From NCBI RefSeq assembly GCF_000298215.1, contig NZ_BAHD01000056.1:1-44346 (forward strand): DNA of 44,346 nt, read 5' to 3'. Below the pieces are notes generated by a model, which saw only the letters and a list, made by a program, of their open reading frames with translations, ran no database searches and was not told the DNA's origin. The stretch comes from Kineosphaera limosa NBRC 100340. GTDB lineage: Bacteria > Actinomycetota > Actinomycetes > Actinomycetales > Dermatophilaceae. Below are positions 30,672 to 39,100 of this stretch, in pieces. How positions within the stretch are numbered: position 1 is the first letter of the stretch; each line of letters begins with the position of its first letter. The translations under genes and the position numbers were made by a program.

Positions 30672-31640
30672 ATGTTGGCCGTCTACGCGCAGTCCATCTC
30701 CCGCACCGACCCGCTGTCCGGTCTCGTCGTCGGTGAGCGTCCCGATCCCGAGCCGCAGCAGGGCTGGGTCGAGGTCGAGCTCAAGGCCGCGACACTGAAC
30801 CACCACGACCTGTGGTCGCTGCAGGGCGTCGGTCTCCCCGAGAGTCGCCTGCCGATGATTCTGGGTTGCGACGCGGCTGGCATCGGCCCGGACGGCCAGG
30901 AGGTCATCGCCCACTCGGTCATCCCCTCCCCGGGGTGGAGCGGCGACGAGACCCTCGACCCCAAGCGCAGCCTGCTCTCCGAGGTGCACCAGGGCACGTT
31001 CAGCGAGCGGTTCACCGTGCCCGCCGCCAACCTGGTGCCCAAGCCCGAGGGCATGTCGTGGGAGACCGCCGCCAGCCTGCCCACCGCGTGGCTGACCGCG
31101 TACCGCATGTTGTTCACGAACTCCGGCGTCACCCCCGGCGGGCTCGTGCTTGTGCAGGGCGCCGGGGGCGGCGTCGCGACGGCCTGCATCCAGCTCGGTG
31201 CCGCGGCGGGGTTGCGGGTGTGGGTCACCGGTCGGGACGAGGCCAAAATGGAGCGCGCCGTCGAGCTCGGCGCCGAAGCGGCCTTCCCTTCCGGCGAGCG
31301 CCTGCCGGAGAAGGTCGACGCGGTCATCGAGACGGTCGGCGCCGCGACCTGGTCACACTCGGTCAACGTGCTGCGCCCCGGCGGCGCCATCGTGATCGCC
31401 GGTGCCACGAGCGGTGACGCCCCCACCAAGGCCGAGCTGACGAAGATCTTCTTCCGCCAGCTGCGGGTCATCGGCTCCACGATGGGCAACCGCACGGAGC
31501 TGCTGCGCCTGGCCAAGCTCATGCAGACCGCAGGCATCGAGCCGGTCATCGACTCCACCTACCCTCTGGCCGACGCCCGCAGCGCCTTCGAGCGCCTGGA
31601 GTCCGGCGAGAACTTCGGCAAGGTCGCTCTCACCGCCTGA
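30672..31640 (+). CDS. MDR-superfamily NAD(P)-dependent oxidoreductase (quinone reductase-like)
   Basis: 322-residue medium-chain dehydrogenase/reductase. The GroES-like N-terminal half has LKAATLNHHDLWSLQG and PMILGCDAAGIGPDGQEVIAHSVI. The Rossmann half has VLVQGAGGGVATACIQLGAAAG, VWVTGRDEAKMERAVELGAEAAF and a C-terminal STYPLADARSAFERLESGENFGKVAL. The four-cysteine structural zinc loop of true alcohol dehydrogenases is absent, so it may be a zinc-free reductase. The ATG is placed just before the conserved start. It is monocistronic, ends in a good terminator (31662-31696), and its physiological substrate is unknown. Confidence 0.85.
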   Translation: MLAVYAQSISRTDPLSGLVVGERPDPEPQQGWVEVELKAATLNHHDLWSLQGVGLPESRLPMILGCDAAGIGPDGQEVIAHSVIPSPGWSGDETLDPKRSLLSEVHQGTFSERFTVPAANLVPKPEGMSWETAASLPTAWLTAYRMLFTNSGVTPGGLVLVQGAGGGVATACIQLGAAAGLRVWVTGRDEAKMERAVELGAEAAFPSGERLPEKVDAVIETVGAATWSHSVNVLRPGGAIVIAGATSGDAPTKAELTKIFFRQLRVIGSTMGNRTELLRLAKLMQTAGIEPVIDSTYPLADARSAFERLESGENFGKVALTA

Positions 31641-31661
31641 CCGCCACTCCCGCCTGGCCCG

Positions 31662-31696
31662 CCCACCTGCCGAAAGGACGACGTTCGGCAGGTGGG
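31662..31696. terminator. Bidirectional hairpin terminator between convergent genes
   Basis: A perfect 13-bp stem, CCCACCTGCCGAA (31662-31674) with TTCGGCAGGTGGG (31684-31696), and a 9-nt loop. It lies between the stops at 31640 (plus) and 31712 (minus). No T-tract, as is common in actinobacteria. Confidence 0.75.
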
Positions 31697-31711
31697 TGGG
31701 CGCAGGGCGGG

Positions 31712-33409
31712 TCAGCTTTGGCGGCGTTGGCGGGTCAGGACCTCTTCGATGCGCTCGGCCGCGTCACGGACGATGTCGCGGATCTCGCGGAGCTGGTCCG
31801 CGTCCGGCATCGCGCCGCCGAGGAGGTCTTCCCAGCTTGAGCCGCCGGAGCGGTGGTCGTTCGAGTGAGGTCCGGTGGTGGGCGTCGTTGGTTCGTCGGG
31901 CGCACGCACCTCGTCGACGTGCCAGTGCGCCTGGAGGTCGTGGCCGCCTTCAGCCGCGCGGTCGTGGCCGCCGCCCGCCGGTGCGCCGGGACCGGTGGCG
32001 GTCCGGCCGGTCGGCTGCCCGGCCTGGGGCCAGCCCGTTCCCGTGTTGCGCGGCCCGGTGTCGCCGGTGGCCTGCGGCTGTGTGCCGGAGGCGGTGGTGT
32101 CGGGGCCACCCGAAGGCTCGGCGCGGTCGGTGGCTTGGGCCCACGTCTGGGAGGCGTCGGTGGAACCGCCCGGGCGCCCGTGCGGTCGATCCCGGTCCCG
32201 ATCCCGGTTTTGGTCGCGGTCTCGGTCCCGATCCTGCTTTCCGTCGCGATCCCAGCCCCGGCTGCGGTCGCGGTTGCGTGCGCGCTGGGTCAGGTCGTCG
32301 AACGTGCGATCGTGCGGGCGCATCCCGGTGGGCGGGCTGATGCCCAGCTCCCGCAGCCAGCGGGCGATGGTCAGCCAGTCGGGTGCCTGCCCGTGAAACG
32401 GGAAGCCGGTGCCGAAGCCCGGCGGCACGAACGGACCCGAGCCACTACCGGACGGCCAACCGCGGCCGCCCTGGCCGTGCCACGGGGAGCCGGAGCGCCC
32501 CCAGGAGTCGCCCGCTTCGGCGCCCCTGCCGCGGGCGTCACCCGCGGGGCCACCAGCGCCCGCGGCGGAGTCTTCGCTCGCCCAGCGACCCGCGCCGGCG
32601 GAGCCGCCAGTCGCACCGGCCGCGCCACCTTCGGCCGCACCGGCCGCGCCACCTTCGGCCGCACCCGCCGCAGGAGCCTCGCCCGGTTCGGCCGAATCCC
32701 GGTCGGCACGACCAAAACCGGCGCCCCGGCCCGAGTTGTCTCGGCCCGAGTTGTCTCGGCTCGAGGTGTCCCGGCCTGGAGCGCCCGGGCCCCAGGGCCG
32801 CTGGCCCGAGGACGACCCCCAGCCGGAGCCGCCGAACTGGCTGGCGGCTTGCGACAGGCCACCGAGCAACTCCTCCCAGGCGGGCATGCCACCCGGTGCC
32901 CAGCTCGACCCGCTGCCGAAACCCCAGCCCTCTCTGGAGCCCGAGGTCTGCCGCTCACCGGTCGGTGCCCCGGAATGCTCACCGGTGCGATCCTCGTAGT
33001 CGTCCGTGTCGTTGGCCCGGGCCCGCGCGGCCCGAGCGGCCTCTTCCAGGCGGGCGCGCACGTCGGCGGTGCCGGTGCGGACCCGCTCGCGCATCTGGTC
33101 GGCGAGCCGGTGCGCGGACTCATCCAAGCTGGCCTCCAGCTCGACGAGTTCGTCGCGGCGACCGTCGAGCTCGGCGCGGCCCGCGTCGGTCAGCGAGTAG
33201 ATCGAGCGGCGCCCCTCGTCGGTCCGGGTCACCAGGCCCTCCTCCTCCAGCTTGGCCAGCCGCGGATAGACGGTGCCGGCGCTGGGGGTGTACAGGCCCG
33301 CGAAGCGCTCCTCCAGACCGCGAATCACGTCGTAGCCGCTGCGCGGCCCCGACTCCAGCGCCGCCAGCAGGTAGAGCCGCAGTTGCCCGTGCCCGAACAC
33401 CGGGCCCAT
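31712..33409 (-). CDS. PadR-family transcriptional regulator with very long disordered tail
   Basis: 565 residues. The first ~110 are a PadR winged helix: MGPVFGHGQLRLYLLAALESGPRSGYDVIRGLEERF, GTVYPRLAKLEEEGLV and RRSIYSLTDAGRAEL. A dimerisation helix follows to about 133. Ordinary PadR proteins end at about 110-200 residues. Here ~400 residues of low complexity follow: GGS/Trp-rich, AEGGAAGA repeats, RDNSG repeats, and an RDRDRD run near the middle. Ordered islands are AWEELLGGLSQAASQF, PDWLTIARWLRELGI and the C-terminal SSWEDLLGGAMPDADQLREIRDIVRDAAERIEEVL. The WE(E/D)LLGG motif occurs twice. The start overlaps the DUF4097 stop (TGATG). It probably represses its own operon via the two palindromes at 34670-34705. 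Confidence 0.85.
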   Translation of the reverse strand: MGPVFGHGQLRLYLLAALESGPRSGYDVIRGLEERFAGLYTPSAGTVYPRLAKLEEEGLVTRTDEGRRSIYSLTDAGRAELDGRRDELVELEASLDESAHRLADQMRERVRTGTADVRARLEEAARAARARANDTDDYEDRTGEHSGAPTGERQTSGSREGWGFGSGSSWAPGGMPAWEELLGGLSQAASQFGGSGWGSSSGQRPWGPGAPGRDTSSRDNSGRDNSGRGAGFGRADRDSAEPGEAPAAGAAEGGAAGAAEGGAAGATGGSAGAGRWASEDSAAGAGGPAGDARGRGAEAGDSWGRSGSPWHGQGGRGWPSGSGSGPFVPPGFGTGFPFHGQAPDWLTIARWLRELGISPPTGMRPHDRTFDDLTQRARNRDRSRGWDRDGKQDRDRDRDQNRDRDRDRPHGRPGGSTDASQTWAQATDRAEPSGGPDTTASGTQPQATGDTGPRNTGTGWPQAGQPTGRTATGPGAPAGGGHDRAAEGGHDLQAHWHVDEVRAPDEPTTPTTGPHSNDHRSGGSSWEDLLGGAMPDADQLREIRDIVRDAAERIEEVLTRQRRQS

Positions 33410-34656
33410 CAGCGCTGCCCTCCGTCGGTGCGGGGTCCGGAAGTGCCACCCGAGCCGGCGCCCTCCGCGGCGCCAGCGCCTTCACCGGATGCGCCGGCGG
33501 GCGCAGCCTGGACCGTGCCGTCGGCCTGCACAGCACCGTCCGCCGGCTCGGCCGCGTCAGCGGGCACGGCAGGAGCAGCGGGCACGGCAGCGTCAGCGGG
33601 CGCGGTCGGGCTGCCGGTCGCCTCACCGACCCATACCCCTCCGGTCGCCCCGCCACCAGAGGTCGCCCCGCCACCGGAAGACGACTTGCCGTGAGCCGAC
33701 GAACCCGTCGAAGAACCGCCGCTCGACCCGGCAGAGCCCACCGGCTCGTCCCACAACCCCCCGGCTCGGGGCGGCAGCACGTCCTGCACGCTGTCGTCGT
33801 ACCCCGCGGCAGCGAAGGGCGAGGCCGACGGCGCGCCGCCGTCGCCGTCGCGCAGCACGACGACATTGCCGGAGACGGTCCGCAGCTTCATCGCGAACGC
33901 CCGGTCGCCCTCGGAGCGATGCCCGCCCTTGTCGCTGCCCGACCCTCCGGACAGGGTTTGACCGTCGACGACGACGTGCCCGGACTGCGATCCGGCCGTC
34001 ACGTCGTAACCGGCGTCACGAGGGATGCGCACGGTCAGGTCGCCGGACACCCCGGTGGCCGTGACCAGCCCGGAGCTGCCGACGAGGTCGAGCAGCATTG
34101 CGCCCGAGACCGTGCCCAGCTTGGCCGAACGCAGCGCCGAGGCGTCGACGGTCAGCCGCCCGGAAACGGACTTGCTTTTCAGTTCGCCGCGCAGCCCGCT
34201 GGCGTCGATGGCGCTGCTGACGGTCTTGACGTCGACCCGCCCGCCGAGGCGCGACAAGCTGATGGCCCCGGAGACGGTGTTGACGGCGACGTCGCCGTCC
34301 ACCCCGCCGAGCAGCACGTCGGCACCGACGGTGTTCACGGTGACCCGCGCGCCGACCGGAACGGTCAGGGTGGCCCGCACCGAGGCGTTGCGGCTGTTGG
34401 ACAGGAAGCCCTTGAGCATGTCGAGCAGCGGCCCGCCCGCGGAGTCCTTGTGGTGCTCGAGCTTGAGGTGCCCTTCGCTGAGGGTGACGGTCAGCGGCCG
34501 GCCCTGCACGTCGTGCACGTCGACGCGCACGCCGGTGCGGCCCGGGTGGGCCACCACATCGAGCCGCCCGGAGACGAGGACGGCGTGGACGGACTCCACC
34601 GGCCTGCCCTCGCCGAACTCCTGAGTTTGCGGGCCGTCGAACTGCCAAGTCTTCAT
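33409..34656 (-). CDS. DUF4097-family beta-repeat protein
   Basis: 415-residue protein of the DUF4097 (putative adhesin) family, which folds as a right-handed stack of short beta strands. After MKTWQFDGPQTQEF, the repeat pattern is clear at about 100-240: VNTVGADVLLGGVDGDVAVNTVSGAISLSRLGGRVDVKTVSSAIDASGLRGEL and so on, with VSG/VSS turns. The last ~150 residues are Ser/Gly/Ala/Pro-rich and probably disordered. There is no signal peptide, so it is likely cytoplasmic or membrane-associated through partners. AAAGGGA lies 7 nt before the ATG. It is transcribed first, with the PadR gene overlapping its stop. Such DUF4097-PadR pairs are common in actinobacteria; a link to envelope stress is only inference. 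Confidence 0.85.
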   Translation of the reverse strand: MKTWQFDGPQTQEFGEGRPVESVHAVLVSGRLDVVAHPGRTGVRVDVHDVQGRPLTVTLSEGHLKLEHHKDSAGGPLLDMLKGFLSNSRNASVRATLTVPVGARVTVNTVGADVLLGGVDGDVAVNTVSGAISLSRLGGRVDVKTVSSAIDASGLRGELKSKSVSGRLTVDASALRSAKLGTVSGAMLLDLVGSSGLVTATGVSGDLTVRIPRDAGYDVTAGSQSGHVVVDGQTLSGGSGSDKGGHRSEGDRAFAMKLRTVSGNVVVLRDGDGGAPSASPFAAAGYDDSVQDVLPPRAGGLWDEPVGSAGSSGGSSTGSSAHGKSSSGGGATSGGGATGGVWVGEATGSPTAPADAAVPAAPAVPADAAEPADGAVQADGTVQAAPAGASGEGAGAAEGAGSGGTSGPRTDGGQR

Positions 34657-34669
34657 GAGGTCCCTTTCA

Positions 34670-34705
34670 CGATATATCGCGGTTCGTAAGGTTCACGATA
34701 TATCG
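34670..34705. promoter_or_regulatory. Twin PadR-type operators (CGATATATCG x2)
   Basis: Two copies of TTCACGATATATCGCG (34666-34681 and 34692-34707), each centred on the perfect palindrome CGATATATCG (34670-34679, 34696-34705), have starts exactly 26 bp apart. They lie between the divergent DUF4097-PadR operon and the 2TM gene. The distal site covers the -10 (TATATC) of a minus-strand promoter whose -35 TTGCAG is at 34724-34719 with a 16-nt spacer. This suits repression by the PadR protein coded downstream. Confidence 0.7.
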
Positions 34706-34728
34706 CGTCTGGTGAGGTCTGCAACGGG

Positions 34729-34734
34729 TAACCT
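34729..34734 (+). promoter_or_regulatory. Possible -10 box of the 2TM gene (leaderless)
   Basis: TAACCT ends 7 nt before the ATG at 34742 and no Shine-Dalgarno is present, suggesting a leaderless mRNA. The operators lie just upstream, so both directions may be co-regulated. Confidence 0.35.
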
Positions 34735-34741
34735 GCACCAC

Positions 34742-35074
34742 ATGTCAGGGGACAACTCGCCGATCGAGCCGTACCGGCCGCCGTTCGAATCCGACCCGGC
34801 GATCCGCCGGCTCGCCATCCGTCGTATCGCCGCCCGTCGCGCGTTCGTCGTGCACGCCAGCGTCTATGCCACCGTCATGATCTTCCTGATCGTCGTCTGG
34901 GTCGCTTCCGGGGCGGGCTACTTCTGGCCGATCTGGCCGATGATGGGCTGGGGCCTGGGGCTGGCTCTGCACGGCATGTCGCTGACGTGGAACAGCAAGC
35001 CCAGCGAGAAGGAGATCGCGCAGGAGGCCGACAAGATCCGCCGCCGCCGACTCTCCGACGGCCCGCAGGACTAG
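34742..35074 (+). CDS. 2TM domain-containing small membrane protein
   Basis: 110 residues. A cytoplasmic, charged N-terminus (PAIRRLAIRRIAARRAFVVH) leads into two membrane helices at about 40-58 (ASVYATVMIFLIVVWVASG) and 63-80 (FWPIWPMMGWGLGLALHG), then a charged C-terminal helix (SEKEIAQEADKIRRRRLSD). The arrangement FxxHxxxYxxVN-like helix, short WPxWPM loop and second helix is that of the 2TM family (Pfam 2TM), some members of which are fused to histidine kinases. Its own function is unknown. It shares the operator region with the DUF4097-PadR operon. The ATG at 34742 was chosen as the first with the conserved acidic start. Confidence 0.82.
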   Translation: MSGDNSPIEPYRPPFESDPAIRRLAIRRIAARRAFVVHASVYATVMIFLIVVWVASGAGYFWPIWPMMGWGLGLALHGMSLTWNSKPSEKEIAQEADKIRRRRLSDGPQD

Positions 35075-35119
35075 CCCGCCTCGCGGATCGGCCCGACCCA
35101 TCACCCGGCACAACGCCAA

Positions 35120-35150
35120 CGGCCGCCCCTGGTAGCACCAGGAGCGGCCG
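35120..35150. terminator. Hairpin terminator between convergent 2TM and SGNH genes
   Basis: CGGCCGC-C-CCTGGT pairs with ACCAGG-A-GCGGCCG around a 3-nt AGC loop. It lies between the stops at 35074 (plus) and 35170 (minus). Confidence 0.7.
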
Positions 35151-35169
35151 CGGCCACCAAGAGACGTCG

Positions 35170-35868
35170 TCAGGGCGCGATCTGCAGCCAGTTCTCCCAG
35201 CCGCCGTGCAGCACGAGCCACGCAAGCAGCCCGTACCCGGCCTGCCCGGGGTGGCGGCCGTCGCGGGAGGAGGAGAGCTCGCTGATCCATTGATCGTGCT
35301 CGCTGAGGGGGTAGAAGCAGTCGACGAACGGGATGGAGCGGCGCGAGCAGACGTCGGCCTGCGCCTCGACGACGACCTCCAGCCGCTCGTTGATCTCGGC
35401 ATCCAGGGTCGGCGGGGGGCCGACGACGAACGGGGCGATGCCGCGGGCCGTGGCGTCATCGAGCACGTTCGCCAGGTTCAGGCGCGAGCGGGCGGTCGTC
35501 AGGCCCTGCACGAGGTCGGCCTGCCCGACGGCGACGACGAGGCGCCGCTCGCGGCGGTCCTTCCAGCGGGGCAACCCCTCGGAGCGCCAGCGAGCGAGCA
35601 CGTCGGCGCTGGAGTCGCCGCGCACACCGATGTTGTAGGCCGTCAGGTCGACGTCGGGGTGGTGGGTGCGGCCGACGACCCGCGACACCCAGCCGTGGCC
35701 CTTGGGGTCGCCGTAGCCGGCAACGAAGGAGTCACCGATGAAGACGATCCCCACGTCGCGCGGTCCGTCGTGGACGAAAGACTCGGCGCTGGGGGTGAAG
35801 TGGGTCGGGATGTCGGCGTCCTCGGCGTATTCCTCGCCGTAGTCGTTCCCGTAGCCGTCATTGCTCAC
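35170..35868 (-). CDS. SGNH/GDSL-family hydrolase
   Basis: 232-residue putative esterase/lipase. Block I is VFIGDSFVAGYGDPKGHGW with the nucleophile serine in GDS. Block II is NIGVRGDSSADVLAR with the oxyanion glycine. Block V is DGRHPGQAGY with the Asp-x-x-His pair. Block III, normally GxND, reads GQAD, so the oxyanion-hole asparagine appears to be alanine. The first ~30 residues are acidic and Tyr/Asp-rich (DGYGNDYGEEYAED). No signal peptide. It lies 6 bp after the small DUF6104-like gene and is the last gene of the kgd transcript. The substrate is not predictable. Confidence 0.83.
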   Translation of the reverse strand: MSNDGYGNDYGEEYAEDADIPTHFTPSAESFVHDGPRDVGIVFIGDSFVAGYGDPKGHGWVSRVVGRTHHPDVDLTAYNIGVRGDSSADVLARWRSEGLPRWKDRRERRLVVAVGQADLVQGLTTARSRLNLANVLDDATARGIAPFVVGPPPTLDAEINERLEVVVEAQADVCSRRSIPFVDCFYPLSEHDQWISELSSSRDGRHPGQAGYGLLAWLVLHGGWENWLQIAP

Positions 35869-35874
35869 GCGTGA

Positions 35875-36060
35875 TCAGTCCTCGTCGTCGTCCAGTCGCG
35901 CCAGCCAGGTGGCCAACCGTTCGATGGGCGTCTCGAACTCGGGGTTGAGATCCACGAACGTGCGCAGCTGCTCGGCCAGCCAGTCGAACGTGACTTCCTC
36001 GTCGCCGCGGCGGTGGCTCAATTCTTCGATGCCGCGATCAGTGAAGTACACGACAGTCAT
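35875..36060 (-). CDS. Small DUF6104-like protein
   Basis: 61-residue acidic, Trp-containing protein: YFTDRGIEELSHRRGDEEVTFDWLAEQ, then FVDLNPEFETPIERLATWLARLDDDED. I recognise it as a small conserved actinobacterial protein, apparently DUF6104, of unknown function. It lies 83 bp after the kgd stop and 6 bp before the SGNH hydrolase gene. Its size and highly regular helical pattern support a real gene. Confidence 0.8.
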   Translation of the reverse strand: MTVVYFTDRGIEELSHRRGDEEVTFDWLAEQLRTFVDLNPEFETPIERLATWLARLDDDED

Positions 36061-36143
36061 TCTGCCTTACGCGGCGCGCGTGCCTGTGCACCGAGGGTGC
36101 GGGCGCGCGCCGCTCTGGCCAACGCCAAGTTCGGGTGCCGACC

Positions 36144-39100
36144 TCAGCGGGTGAACGCCTGGGAGAGCAGCCGCTCCTGCTCCGCCGCGTGGTGCTTGCT
36201 CGACCCGGTCGAGGGCGCCGCCGACTCGGGCCGCGAGACCGCCCGTAGTGGACGGGTCTCGCCGTGCTCGGCCAGTTGCTCCGGCAGGTTGAGCGCCAGG
36301 AACGGCCAGCCGCCCTGGTTGCGCGGCTCGTCCTGCACCCACACCAGATCGGCGTTCGGGTACTGCTTGACGGCCGCGGCCAGCTCGGCGGCCGGCAGCG
36401 GGTAGTACTGCTCGAGCCGCAGGATCGCGATGTTCTTGTCCTCTTGCTTGGCGCGGTAGGCCTCCAGGTCGTAGACCACCCGGCCGGAGGCGATGAGCAC
36501 CCGGTCGACCTGCTCGGGGCGCGGGTCGGTGAGGTCGTCGAGCACCGGCTCGAAGCGGCCATGCGTGAACGCCTCGACGGGGCTCTGCGCCGCCTTGAGG
36601 CGCAGCAACTGCTTGGGCGTGAAGACGATCATCGGCTTACGCGGCCGGGCGTAGGCCTGGCGGCGCAGCAGGTGGAAGTGGCTCGCCGGAGTCGAGGGGT
36701 GCGCGACGACCATGTTGTCTTGCGCGCACAGCTGCAACCACCGTTCGATGCGCGCCGAGGAGTGGTCCGGGCCCTGCCCCTCGTAGCCGTGCGGGAGCAG
36801 CAGCACGACGGAGCTGCGCTGGTTCCACTTCTGCTCGCTCGCCGAGATGAACTCGTCGGTGATCGTCTGGGCGCCGTTGGCGAAGTCGCCGAACTGCGCC
36901 TCCCAACACACGAGCGCGTCGGGTCGCTCCACCGAATAGCCGTACTCGAAGCCGAGCGCCGCGAACTCACTGAGCAGCGAGTCGTACACCCAGAACCGGG
37001 CCTGGTTGCCCAGGTACAGCAGCGGAGTCCACTCCTCGGCCGTCTCGCGGTCGATGAGCACCGCGTGCCGCTGGGTGAACGTGCCGCGGCGCGAGTCCTG
37101 CCCGGCCAGGCGCACCGGGGTGCCCTCGGTGAGCAGCGAGCCGAACGCCAGCAGCTCGCCGGTGGCCCAGTCGACGCCACCCTCGCGGGTCATGCGGGTG
37201 CGGTTCTCCAGCATCTTGCGCAGCTTGGGGTGCACGGTGAAGTCGTCGGGGAAGGCGGTCCACACGTCGCCGAGCCGGTGCAGCAGTTCGCCGCTGATCG
37301 CCGTGTCTTCTTCGGCGCGGTCGGGGGTGTGGTCGTCGGCCTGCTGGGCCGCGGGCCGCTCGAGGCCGGAGCTCTCGGTGGGCGCCTCCGTCTTCTTCAG
37401 CGCCTCCTTGGTCTCGACGAAGACGTGCTCGAGGCGCTTCTGGTAGTCGCGCATCGCCGCATCGGCGTCTTCCTCGGTGATGTCGCCACGACCGATGAGC
37501 GCCTCGGTGTACAGCTTTCGCACCGAGCGCTTGGCCTCGATGAGGTGGTACATCAGCGGCTGGGTCATCGACGGGTCGTCGCCCTCGTTGTGCCCGCGAC
37601 GGCGGTAACACACCATGTCGATGACGACGTCCTTGGCGAACTTCTGCCGGAACTCGTACGCGATCTGACCGACCCGCACCACGGCCTCCGGGTCGTCGCC
37701 GTTGACGTGGAAGATCGGTGCCTGGATCGTGCGGGCCAGGTCGGAGGAGTACACCGAGGAGCGCGACGACGAGGGCGCGGTGGTGAAGCCGACCTGGTTG
37801 TTGACGATGATGTGGATCGTGCCGCCCGTGCGGTAGCCGCGCAGTTGGCTCAGCTGCAGGGTCTCCAGCACGACGCCCTGGCCGGCGAACGCGGCGTCGC
37901 CGTGCAGCAGCACGGGCAGCACCGTGAAGGCCTCGCCGTGCCGATCGAGCCGGTCCTGCTTGGCGCGCACGATGCCCTCGAGCACCGGGTTCACGGCCTC
38001 CAGGTGGCTGGGGTTGGCGGCCAGGTACACCTTGGTCTTGGCCGAGCCGTCCTCGGTCGTGTACTCGCCCTCGGTACCCAGGTGGTACTTGACGTCGCCG
38101 GAGCCCTGCACGCTGCCCGGGTCGTAGGAGCCCTCGAACTCGCGGAAGATCTGTCCGTAGCTCTTGCCGGCGATATTGGCCAGCACGTTGAGGCGACCGC
38201 GGTGCGGCATGCCGATGCACACCTCGTCCATGTCCTCCTGCGCGGAGGACTGCAGGATCTGGTCGAGCATCGCGATGACGGACTCGCCGCCTTCGAGGCT
38301 GAACCGCTTCTGCCCGACGAACTTGGTCTGCAGGAAGGTCTCGAACGCCTCGGCGGCGTTGAGGCGGCGCAGGATGCGCATCTGCTCTTCGCGCGGGACC
38401 CGCGGCTGCGGGATCTCGAGGTGGTCCTGCAGCCATTCGCGCTGCTCCGGGTCCTGGATGTGCATGAACTCGGAGCCGATCGTGCGGCAGTACGCCGAGT
38501 GCAGCCGTTCGAGGATGTCGCGCAGCGTCGACATCGGGGTGCCGCCGAAGCCGCCGGTGGCGAACTCGCGGTCCAGGTCCCAGATCGTCAGCCCGTGGGT
38601 GCTCAGCTGCAGGTCGGGGTGGCGTCGCTGGCGGTACTCCAGCGGGTCGGTGTCGGCGAGCAGGTGCCCGCGCACGCGGTAGGCGTGGATGAGCTTCTGC
38701 ACCCGGACTGTCTTGGACAGGTCGTCGTCGTGGGTGGCCGAGACGTCCTGGCTCCAGCGGATCGGCTCGTACGGGATCCGCAGCGACTCGTAGATCTCGT
38801 CGTAGAAGTCGTTGTCACCCAGCAGCAGCTGGTGGATGATCCGCAGGAACTCCCCGGACCCCGCGCCCTGAATGATGCGGTGGTCGTAGGTGGAGGTCAG
38901 CGTCATGATCTTGCTGATGCCCTGGCGGGCGATCGTCTCGTCGGAGGCGCCCTGCCACTCCGCGGGGTAGTCCATCGCGCCGACGCCGACGATCGCGCCC
39001 TGGCCCTGCATGAGTCGCGGCACCGAGTGCACGGTGCCGATGGTGCCGGGGTTGGTCAACGAGATCGTCGTGCCCATGAAGTCGTCCATGGTCAGCTTGC

